Source: Sphingobacterium thalpophilum (GTDB taxonomy: Bacteria; Bacteroidota; Bacteroidia; Sphingobacteriales; Sphingobacteriaceae). From it: 64,000 nucleotides of DNA. Of the stretch, positions 56,592 to 64,000 are shown piece by piece. Within the stretch, counting starts at the first letter, position 1, and each line of letters opens with the position of its first letter. The stretch spans positions 124,001 to 188,000 of the forward strand of contig CAMBMM010000001.1 of the NCBI GenBank assembly GCA_945868825.1, in the 5' to 3' direction. The translations under genes and the position numbers were made by a program. Below the pieces are notes generated by a model, which saw only the letters and a list, made by a program, of their open reading frames with translations, was not told where the DNA came from and searched no databases.

Positions 56592-58430
56592 ATGGGATAT
56601 AAAAGTTTAGCCGAGGCGGTAGCCGATTTAGAAAAACACGGACATTTAGTTCGGGTTACAGAAGAGGTAGATCCGCATCTCGAGATGGCGGCTATACATT
56701 TACGGGTATACGAAAAAGGTGGCCCTGCCTTGCTCTTCGAAAACATTAAAGGCTCTAAATTTCCGGCACTGTCTAATTTGTTCGGTACCCTAGAGCGCTC
56801 TAAATTTTTGTTTAGAGACAGTTTAGAACGCATCAAGCAACTGGTTACGCTAAAAAACAATCCACTCGAAGCACTTAAAGATCCTTTCACGTACCTGCCC
56901 GCAGCCACCACGGCTTTTTCGGCATTGCCACGCAAAGCATGGGGTAAAACACCCGTCGAGTTTGCGCAATGCAGCATCAGCGATATTCCGCAAATAGTAA
57001 ACTGGCCATTAGACGGCGGCCCCTTTGTAACCATGCCGCAGGTATACACCGAAGATCCCGACCAGCCCGGAATTATGCAGGCCAATTTGGGCATGTACCG
57101 CATTCAATTGGCAGGCAACGACTATATTTTGAACGAAGAAATTGGTTTGCATTACCAATTGCACCGCGGTATTGGCGTGCACCAAACCAAAGCAAACGCC
57201 CTGGGCAAGCCTCTAAAAGTGAGCATTTTTGTGGGTGGTCCGCCGGCACACCCTTTGGCGGCAGTAATGCCCCTACCCGAAGGCCTCTCCGAAATGACCT
57301 TCGCCGGAGCGCTCAACAAACGTCGCTTTCGCTATACCTACGATGATGAAGGCTTTTGCCTTTCTGCAGATGCCGACTTTGTAATTACCGGCACCGTGGA
57401 ACCCATGGAAAATAAACCCGAAGGTCCTTTTGGTGATCATTTGGGTTATTACAGTTTGCAACATCCTTTCCCTTTACTCAAAGTGCATCGGGTATATCAC
57501 CGTAAAAATCCCATTTGGTCGTTTACGGTAGTAGGTCGCCCGCCGCAAGAAGATACCAGCTTTGGCGAACTGATTCACGAACTTACCGGTGCCGCCATTC
57601 CGAAAGAAATCCCTGGTTTACATGCAGTAAATGCGGTAGACTTTGCTGGGGTACACCCGCTTTTATTTGCTTTAGGTAGCGAACGATACACACCTTATTT
57701 AAAAGAGCGCAAGCCACAAGAAATTCTCACCATTGCCAATCATGTTTTAGGTAAAAACCAACTCAGTTTAGCCAAATACCTGTTTATTGCCGCCAAAGAA
57801 GATGCACCAGAGTTGGATATCCACGATTTGGAAGCATTTTTACAACACGTGTTAGAGCGTATCGATTTAAGTAGAGATATTCATTTTTATACCAAAACCA
57901 CCATTGATACGCTCGATTATAGCGGTAGCGATTTAAATGCCGGATCTAAAGTAGTTTTTGCCGTAGCCGGCGATAAAAAGAGAACACTTTGCAGCGAATT
58001 GCCAGCCAATTTTAGTCTGCCTAAAGGTTTTGAAAACTATAAAATGGTAATGCCTGGCGTATTGGCAGTGCAAGCCCCAGCTTATACCGAGGCCACCCAA
58101 ACGGCAAAACACGTAGAAGTATTGAATGCGCATCTACAATCACAAGATTTAAGCAACTTGCCACTTATGGTATTGTGCAACGATGCCGATTTTACGGCCC
58201 AAACCGTAGCTAATTTTGTGTGGGTAACCTTTACTCGAAGCAACCCATCGCATGATATTCATGGCATAAATGCCTATTACGAAAACAAACATTGGTGTTG
58301 TGGTGGTCCTTTGATTATAGATGCTCGAATAAAATCGCATCATGCTCCTGTGCTAGAAAAAAATCCGGAGGTAGAAAAAACCATTGAGCGCTTTACCAAG
58401 CCGGGCGCTTCTTTACACGGAATTTTGTAG
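56592..58430 (+). CDS. UbiD family decarboxylase
   Basis: GGPALLFENIKGSKFPALSNLFGTLERS, RIQLAGNDY, EGPFGDHLGYYS, DIHGINAYYENKHWCCGGPLIIDAR. Confidence 0.93.
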   Translation: MGYKSLAEAVADLEKHGHLVRVTEEVDPHLEMAAIHLRVYEKGGPALLFENIKGSKFPALSNLFGTLERSKFLFRDSLERIKQLVTLKNNPLEALKDPFTYLPAATTAFSALPRKAWGKTPVEFAQCSISDIPQIVNWPLDGGPFVTMPQVYTEDPDQPGIMQANLGMYRIQLAGNDYILNEEIGLHYQLHRGIGVHQTKANALGKPLKVSIFVGGPPAHPLAAVMPLPEGLSEMTFAGALNKRRFRYTYDDEGFCLSADADFVITGTVEPMENKPEGPFGDHLGYYSLQHPFPLLKVHRVYHRKNPIWSFTVVGRPPQEDTSFGELIHELTGAAIPKEIPGLHAVNAVDFAGVHPLLFALGSERYTPYLKERKPQEILTIANHVLGKNQLSLAKYLFIAAKEDAPELDIHDLEAFLQHVLERIDLSRDIHFYTKTTIDTLDYSGSDLNAGSKVVFAVAGDKKRTLCSELPANFSLPKGFENYKMVMPGVLAVQAPAYTEATQTAKHVEVLNAHLQSQDLSNLPLMVLCNDADFTAQTVANFVWVTFTRSNPSHDIHGINAYYENKHWCCGGPLIIDARIKSHHAPVLEKNPEVEKTIERFTKPGASLHGIL

Positions 58431-58433
58431 GTA

Positions 58434-59288
58434 TTAAGAAATAGGGAAATCTTGGTGGTATTGCACCAAATCGTCTATAGGCGAACGAATAATTTTGCCC
58501 ACCTTCATGCCGTATTTGCCAGCCACTTCACTCAACACATCTCTAAAATTATAAGCCACCGAACCCACGCAGTTTAAGGGGTAGTTTTTATAATTCGGAT
58601 AATGTGAAACTAGGTTGTTAAAGAAGGCAGTAAAAGCTTCGCCTACCACATCTCTGGTGTACTCTGCAAAATTATTATTATCGTAAATAAACTTGCTAAA
58701 GCTAGCGCAAAAGCGGTTTGGCAAGGGTTTGTTATATAAGTTATCAAAAATATCTGCGTGGCTTAAGCCATAGGTTTTAAAGAAAATTTTGCTCAACTTT
58801 TCGGGCATATAGCCTCTCATATAATCGCGAAGTAGGCGCTTACCAATGAAGGAACCACTGCCTTCATCGCCTAAAAAATAACCAAGCGAATCGATGTTTA
58901 AGGTAATGTTCTTTCCATCGTATAAACAGGTATTTGTACCGGTACCTAAAATAGCGGCAAAGCCTTCTTTATTGCCCAGCAAGGCACGGGCTGAAGCCAA
59001 TAAATCGTGACCAACGTACACTTTGGCGGCAGTAAATACAGTTTGCATGGCTTTTACCACAATGCCCACTTTTTCGTCGGTAGAGCAACCTGCACCATAA
59101 TAGTATACTTCGCTAATTTCAGCTCGTGCTAAATCGGTTGGCAGGTTGTTTTTAAGCGAATCTATGATGTATTCGGTGCTCGAAAAATAGGGGTTATACC
59201 CTTCGGTATTGAAATAAATTTTTTGTTGAGTATCGGTTAATAAGCACCAGCTTGTTTTGGTAGAACCTCCGTCGGCAATAATAATCAT
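58434..59288 (-). CDS. BadF/BadG/BcrA/BcrD-type ATPase / N-acetylglucosamine kinase-like
   Basis: ADGGSTKTSWCL, GTGTNTCLYDG, LGYFLGDEGSGSFIGK, CVGSVAYNF. Confidence 0.9.
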   Translation of the reverse strand: MIIIADGGSTKTSWCLLTDTQQKIYFNTEGYNPYFSSTEYIIDSLKNNLPTDLARAEISEVYYYGAGCSTDEKVGIVVKAMQTVFTAAKVYVGHDLLASARALLGNKEGFAAILGTGTNTCLYDGKNITLNIDSLGYFLGDEGSGSFIGKRLLRDYMRGYMPEKLSKIFFKTYGLSHADIFDNLYNKPLPNRFCASFSKFIYDNNNFAEYTRDVVGEAFTAFFNNLVSHYPNYKNYPLNCVGSVAYNFRDVLSEVAGKYGMKVGKIIRSPIDDLVQYHQDFPIS

Positions 59289-59393
59289 GGTACACTTTAG
59301 AATTGGTTGACGCTAAAATACATTAATTGGCATAATTATGAATTATATTTTTAAAATCTTCGGTATAAAAGGATAAATTAGATGCATTGAACG

Positions 59394-60428
59394 ATGAAAA
59401 TGAAAGTTGATTTAAGAAGCGATACCGTAACAAAACCCACAAAGGGGATGTTAGAAGCCATGTGGAGCGCCCAAGTTGGCGATGATGTATATGGCGAAGA
59501 CGAGACCGTAAACGCCCTTGAGCGCAAATTGGCTCATACTTTTGGCATGGAAGCTGGTTTGTTTTGCCCTTCGGGTACCATGACCAACCAGATTGCCATT
59601 AAGTGTTTTACCCAACCCTTAGATGAAGTAATTGCTGATGAAACTGCACATGTTTATCGCTATGAAGGTGGAGGCATTGCCTTTAACTCTGCAGCTTCGG
59701 TGCGATTATTAGAGGGAGATAGAGGGCGTTTAACGGCCGAGCAAATTGCCGAACAAATTAATCCTGAAAATATTCATTACCCACGTACCAGTTTAGTAGT
59801 GGTGGAAAATACGGTAAATAGAGGTGGAGGTAGCTGTTATACGCTTTCGCAATTAACCCCAATTGCCAACTTGTGTAAAGAGCGTAGCTTAAAATTACAT
59901 TTAGATGGAGCCCGCATTTTTAATGCACTTGTTGCCACTGGCGACGATCCGAAAGGCTATGGCAAACTCTTCGATGGTATATCTGTTTGCTTGTCAAAGG
60001 GACTGGGTGCACCGGTAGGTTCAGTTTTATTAGGCAGTGTAGAAACCATTAAGCAAGCCCGTAGAATTCGTAAAGTATTTGGTGGAGGCATGCGCCAAGC
60101 CGGTTATTTAGCCGCCGCGGGTATTTACGCCCTCGATCATCAGGTAAAGCGTTTATCAGAAGATCATCAGCATGCTCAAGTGTTGGGAGAGGCCTTGCTA
60201 AAACAGCCCTATGTAAAATCGGTGATGCCGGTAGATACCAATATTGTTATTTTTGAATTGCACGATGCTTATCCTGCGGAAGATTTAGTGCATCAATTAG
60301 GTTTAATGGGTATTTTATGTAACACATTTGGCAAACAACAGGTCCGTTTGGTAACCCATTTAGATGTAAACGCCGAACACCTTGCCTACGTGGTGAACAC
60401 TCTTAATGCGCTGAATCTGAGTAGGTAA
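59394..60428 (+). CDS. Threonine aldolase family (beta-eliminating lyase)
   Basis: DLRSDTVTKPT, GDDVYGEDETVNALE, LHLDGARIFNA, SVCLSKGLGAPVGSVLLG. Confidence 0.95.
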   Translation: MKMKVDLRSDTVTKPTKGMLEAMWSAQVGDDVYGEDETVNALERKLAHTFGMEAGLFCPSGTMTNQIAIKCFTQPLDEVIADETAHVYRYEGGGIAFNSAASVRLLEGDRGRLTAEQIAEQINPENIHYPRTSLVVVENTVNRGGGSCYTLSQLTPIANLCKERSLKLHLDGARIFNALVATGDDPKGYGKLFDGISVCLSKGLGAPVGSVLLGSVETIKQARRIRKVFGGGMRQAGYLAAAGIYALDHQVKRLSEDHQHAQVLGEALLKQPYVKSVMPVDTNIVIFELHDAYPAEDLVHQLGLMGILCNTFGKQQVRLVTHLDVNAEHLAYVVNTLNALNLSR

Positions 60429-60485
60429 TTTGGTATTCTTAAAACCTTTTTCGTACATTTATTTGTCTAAACACACATAGCGTAT

Positions 60486-62105
60486 ATGGACCAACCATCT
60501 GCTAAATCTTCTACATCATTCAGAACCGCTTCTGGGCTAAACCCCTATAACGGAGTTTTTGGTAAAGATGCGCTCATCCATTTATTAAAACGCAGTGGTT
60601 TTGGCGCAAAGCCATCGGATATACAGGCCCTTTCTGGTTTAAGTTTAGCGCAGGTTATTGCTAAAATTCTAACCCTGCCTAGTTCGGCCCCAACGCCTCC
60701 TGTAAATGTATATAACGATGCCAATTATACCGACCCGGATGTTCCCTATGGCCAAACCTGGATAAATGCACCATATACCGATGGAACAGCCAATTATTGG
60801 CGTGAAGTTAGCTTTAAAGCCTGGTGGACTGGCCTGATGATACAAGAGGAGCAGAGTTGTATAGAAAAAATGGTCCTATTCTGGCACAATCATTTTTCTA
60901 CCCAATTGGTAGAAATCGGATACGCCAGGTATGCCTACTTAAATAATACATTAATTCGCAACAGAGCTTTAGGTAATTTTAAAACCTTAGTTAAAGAAAT
61001 AACGCTCGATGCGGCCATGCTGAATTATTTAAATGGGCAATACAATACCAAAACAGCACCCGACGAAAATTATGCCAGAGAATTACAAGAGCTTTTCACA
61101 CTTGGTAAAGGCCCAAATTCTCAATATACCGAAGATGATGTAAAAGCGGCAGCTAGGGTGCTAACCGGTTATCGTATTAATGGACAAGCGCAAGGATTTT
61201 TCGACTCCACCCGCCACGATACAGCAAATAAACAATTTTCTTCCTTTTATGGTAATACCGTTATAGGTGGTAAATCTGGTGCTGCCGGTGCTACCGAATT
61301 GGATGAATTACTCAACATGATTTTTGCAAGCGATGAGGTTGCATTGTATATCTGCCGTCGTATTTATCGCTATTTTGTGTATTACGAAATAGATGCGGCC
61401 ACCGAGAATAATGTGATTGCGCCCCTTGCAGCCATTTTTCGTCAGAATAACTATGAAATAAAACCTGTTTTAGCCGCACTTTTTGCTAGCGAACACTTTT
61501 TCGATCCTTTGAATAGGGGATGTGTGATAAAAAGTCCTGTTGAATTAACGGTAGGCTTGTGTCGCGAATTTGAAGTAGGCTTTCCGAATATAAATACTAA
61601 CGCCAAAAATGCATACTACATGTGGGGTTATGTTCAGTCGGTTGCTAGTAATTTACAGCAAAATATTGGCGATCCGCCCAATGTAGCAGGTTGGCCTGCT
61701 TATTATCAGGCGCCACAGTTTTATGAAATTTGGATTAATGCAGATACTCTACCCAAGCGTAATCAATTTACAGATAGGCTTGTAGGCTCTGGTTATACCC
61801 GAAATGGGAGTACCATTTTAATTGATCCTATTGCATTTGCCGATGGTTTATCCAATCCTGCAGACCCCAATGTGTTAATTAACGATTCCTTGGCTATGTT
61901 GTACAGTATTCCTGTTTCACAAGCGTTGAAAGACTTTTTAAAGACCATTCTACTTTCTGGCCAATCAACCGATATTTATTGGACTAGTGCTTGGACAGAT
62001 TATAAAAATAACCCGAGTAATGCATCTTTCTATAAAATAGTGCTCACCAGGTTGCTTGCTTTTTATAAGTATTTAATGAATTTAGCCGAGTATCAGTTAA
62101 CCTAG
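60486..62105 (+). CDS. DUF1800 family protein
   Basis: HLLKRSGFGAKPSDI, MVLFWHNHFSTQ, NYARELQELFTLGKG, GDPPNVAGWPAY. Confidence 0.93.
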   Translation: MDQPSAKSSTSFRTASGLNPYNGVFGKDALIHLLKRSGFGAKPSDIQALSGLSLAQVIAKILTLPSSAPTPPVNVYNDANYTDPDVPYGQTWINAPYTDGTANYWREVSFKAWWTGLMIQEEQSCIEKMVLFWHNHFSTQLVEIGYARYAYLNNTLIRNRALGNFKTLVKEITLDAAMLNYLNGQYNTKTAPDENYARELQELFTLGKGPNSQYTEDDVKAAARVLTGYRINGQAQGFFDSTRHDTANKQFSSFYGNTVIGGKSGAAGATELDELLNMIFASDEVALYICRRIYRYFVYYEIDAATENNVIAPLAAIFRQNNYEIKPVLAALFASEHFFDPLNRGCVIKSPVELTVGLCREFEVGFPNINTNAKNAYYMWGYVQSVASNLQQNIGDPPNVAGWPAYYQAPQFYEIWINADTLPKRNQFTDRLVGSGYTRNGSTILIDPIAFADGLSNPADPNVLINDSLAMLYSIPVSQALKDFLKTILLSGQSTDIYWTSAWTDYKNNPSNASFYKIVLTRLLAFYKYLMNLAEYQLT

Positions 62106-62107
62106 CT

Positions 62108-63697
62108 ATGAAAAGAAGAGCGTTTATAAGAACAGCTGTACCAGCTGCCGTTATTCCTTCATTAATTGGGGGCTTTACTTTCGAGGCAATTGGAGCTACA
62201 TCGTGGCTCTCGGCTCTAACTGCGGCCAATACCGAGACCGATCATGTATTGGTGCTTATTCAGCTAAATGGTGGTAATGATGGTTTAAATACCGTTATCC
62301 CGATTGATCAATATAGCAATTTATCCTCGGCTAGGTCTAATATCATACTCCCAGAAAATAAAATTTTGCCTTTAGCAGGATTTGCTACCACGGGCTTACA
62401 CCCAGCTATGACGGGTCTAAAAACCCTATTCGATGAGGGGAAATTGGCCGTTTTACAATCTGTGGGCTATCCATCGCCCAACTATTCGCATTTTAGAGCA
62501 ACAGATATATGGCTTACCGCATCAGATAGTAACCAAGTATTATCATCTGGCTGGGCAGGCCGTTATTTAAACGAAGAATATCCGAATTTTCCAGTAGGTT
62601 ATCCGAATGCAACCATGCCTGATCCTTTAGCTATTCAAATTGGATCGGTAGTTTCTCCTGGTTTACAAGGTCCGGGTGCCAATATGGGTATGGCCATTTC
62701 AGATCCGAATAATTTTTACAACTTGATTAATGGCGTGCAAGATGCAGCGCCAAATACGCCTGCAGGGAAAGAGCTAACCTACATCAGACAGGTAACACAG
62801 CAAACGCAACAATTTGCTACGGTAATTAAAGCTGCGGCTGCAAAAGTAACTCAGCAAGTGCCCTATCCCACTTCTAATTATTTAGCCGATCAACTTAAAA
62901 TTGTATCACGTTTAATAGCAGGTGGCTTAAAAACCCGTATTTATATGGTAAGTATCGGTGGTTTTGACACCCATGCAGGCCAAGTAGATGCTACGCAAAA
63001 AGAATTGGGCTTTCATGCTAGTTTATTGCAAAAAGTATCCAATGCGATTAAGGCTTTCCAAGATGATTTAACGTATTTAAAAGTTTCAAATCGTGTTGTT
63101 GGTATGACTTTTTCTGAGTTTGGCCGACGTGTTAAATCGAATTCTAGTGGTGGTACCGACCATGGTGCGGCTGCACCTTTATTTGTGTTTGGCGATCCGG
63201 TTAAAGGCGGTGTGCTAGGTACCAATCCGGTAATTGGAACTACGGTAAATGAATACGATAATTTACCTATGCAACACGATTTCCGCTCGGTATATGCAAG
63301 CTTACTCCAAAAGTGGTTTTGTGTGCCAACAAGCACCCTTAACAATGTAATGTTGAAAAATTTTCAATCCTTAGATCTTATCAAGCCAAGCTATACCTGC
63401 TCAACTGGGGGTGTTATAACCAACCCGAACCTAAATGCAGGGAAAAAACTAATTTCAAATTATCCCAACCCATTTACAGGTAGTACTACCATCGAAATTA
63501 TTACCACTGCAGGATTTACTTTGGTGCAAGTGTTTAATGTACAAGGCCAGTTAATAAAAGTGTTGCACGATGGGGTTATGACAGCCGGTACGCACCAATT
63601 AACTTTTGAAGATGAAGGTTGGGGTCCTGGAATTTATTATGCCCGTTTGCAGAATGGAAGTATCCAGCAAATGCGTACCCTTGTTATAGCTCGATAG
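62108..63697 (+). CDS. DUF1501 family protein with T9SS type A sorting domain
   Basis: LIQLNGGNDGLNTVIP, SIGGFDTHAGQ, FSEFGRRVKSNSSGGTDHGAAAPLFVFG; C-terminal SNYPNPFTGSTTIEI...GIYYARLQNGSIQQMRTLVIAR; N-terminal KRRAFIRTA. Confidence 0.94.
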   Translation: MKRRAFIRTAVPAAVIPSLIGGFTFEAIGATSWLSALTAANTETDHVLVLIQLNGGNDGLNTVIPIDQYSNLSSARSNIILPENKILPLAGFATTGLHPAMTGLKTLFDEGKLAVLQSVGYPSPNYSHFRATDIWLTASDSNQVLSSGWAGRYLNEEYPNFPVGYPNATMPDPLAIQIGSVVSPGLQGPGANMGMAISDPNNFYNLINGVQDAAPNTPAGKELTYIRQVTQQTQQFATVIKAAAAKVTQQVPYPTSNYLADQLKIVSRLIAGGLKTRIYMVSIGGFDTHAGQVDATQKELGFHASLLQKVSNAIKAFQDDLTYLKVSNRVVGMTFSEFGRRVKSNSSGGTDHGAAAPLFVFGDPVKGGVLGTNPVIGTTVNEYDNLPMQHDFRSVYASLLQKWFCVPTSTLNNVMLKNFQSLDLIKPSYTCSTGGVITNPNLNAGKKLISNYPNPFTGSTTIEIITTAGFTLVQVFNVQGQLIKVLHDGVMTAGTHQLTFEDEGWGPGIYYARLQNGSIQQMRTLVIAR

Positions 63698-63735
63698 TTT
63701 TTATTTTAGATAAAGCTTTTTTAGCTTCATTCTCC

Positions 63736-63743
63736 TACATTTG
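63736..63743 (+). promoter_or_regulatory. Candidate -7 box TACATTTG for the biotin carboxylase gene
   Basis: TAnnTTTG match 5 nt before ATG 63749. Confidence 0.4.
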
Positions 63744-63748
63744 TTTGA

Positions 63749-64000
63749 ATGAAAAAATTGTTGATAGCCAATAGAGGTGAAATTGCTTTGCGCATTATGC
63801 GTTCGGCAAAAGAAATGGGCATTGCTACGGTAGCAGTCTATTCAGAGGCCGATCGCAATGCACTACACGTACGTTATGCCGACGAGGCGATATGCATTGG
63901 TCCGGCAGCTTCCAATCAATCTTATTTAGTAATTGAGAAAATTATCGATGCCTGTAAACAAACAGGTGCCGAGGCCATTCACCCGGGTTATGGTTTTTTG
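63749..64000 (+). CDS. Acetyl/propionyl-CoA carboxylase biotin carboxylase subunit (partial, runs off window)
   Basis: [51 protein letters not shown]...EAIHPGYGF. Confidence 0.95.
   Translation, partial: MKKLLIANRGEIALRIMRSAKEMGIATVAVYSEADRNALHVRYADEAICIGPAASNQSYLVIEKIIDACKQTGAEAIHPGYGFL

Noticed and set aside
56543-57103. 186-aa minus-strand ORF
   Set aside because: Antisense shadow of the well-supported UbiD gene
1-64000. tRNA/rRNA genes, prophage, restriction-modification or classical defence systems
   Set aside because: None recognised on reading either strand; the YwqK 'antitoxin' name is only a family label and no toxin partner is seen

Overview
64 kb window from a Bacteroidota chromosome, probably Sphingobacteriales/Chitinophagales-like. 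The assignment rests on T9SS C-terminal sorting domains, TAnnTTTG-type promoters, a ubiE-porT pair and a nadK-DUF6089-uppS-bamA-ompH-ompH-murI run. Most of the window is ordinary core metabolism and envelope biogenesis: split transketolase, Bcp, KUP, APC permease, M3 peptidase, UbiA, EngB, UbiE, PorT, NadK, UppS, BamA, OmpH x2, MurI, Amt, PurF-like, dihydroorotase, UbiD, threonine aldolase, DUF1800/DUF1501 and a biotin carboxylase start. The accessory part is about 38.8-56.4 kb. It holds a GH92/GH13/epimerase/PhyH locus with a divergent AraC regulator, small membrane and lipoprotein genes, a MoxR-AAA/VWA pair, and a Sco1/YwqK/YHYH/PEBP cluster. The two most interesting unexplained signals are also there: (i) a 13-14 unit, exactly 21-bp-phased heptad-coding tandem repeat at about 51.32-51.60 kb, directly upstream of the VWA gene; and (ii) two diverged copies of an imperfect palindromic, attC-like repeat at about 51.96-52.11 and 54.23-54.33 kb, each just 3' of a minus-strand gene and bracketing a three-gene Sco1/YwqK/YHYH segment. 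A 35-aa single-TM ORF absent from the ORF track was also found at 33308-33415. No rRNA, tRNA, CRISPR array, integrase or intact transposase was recognised. All family calls are from reading the sequence; no searches were run.
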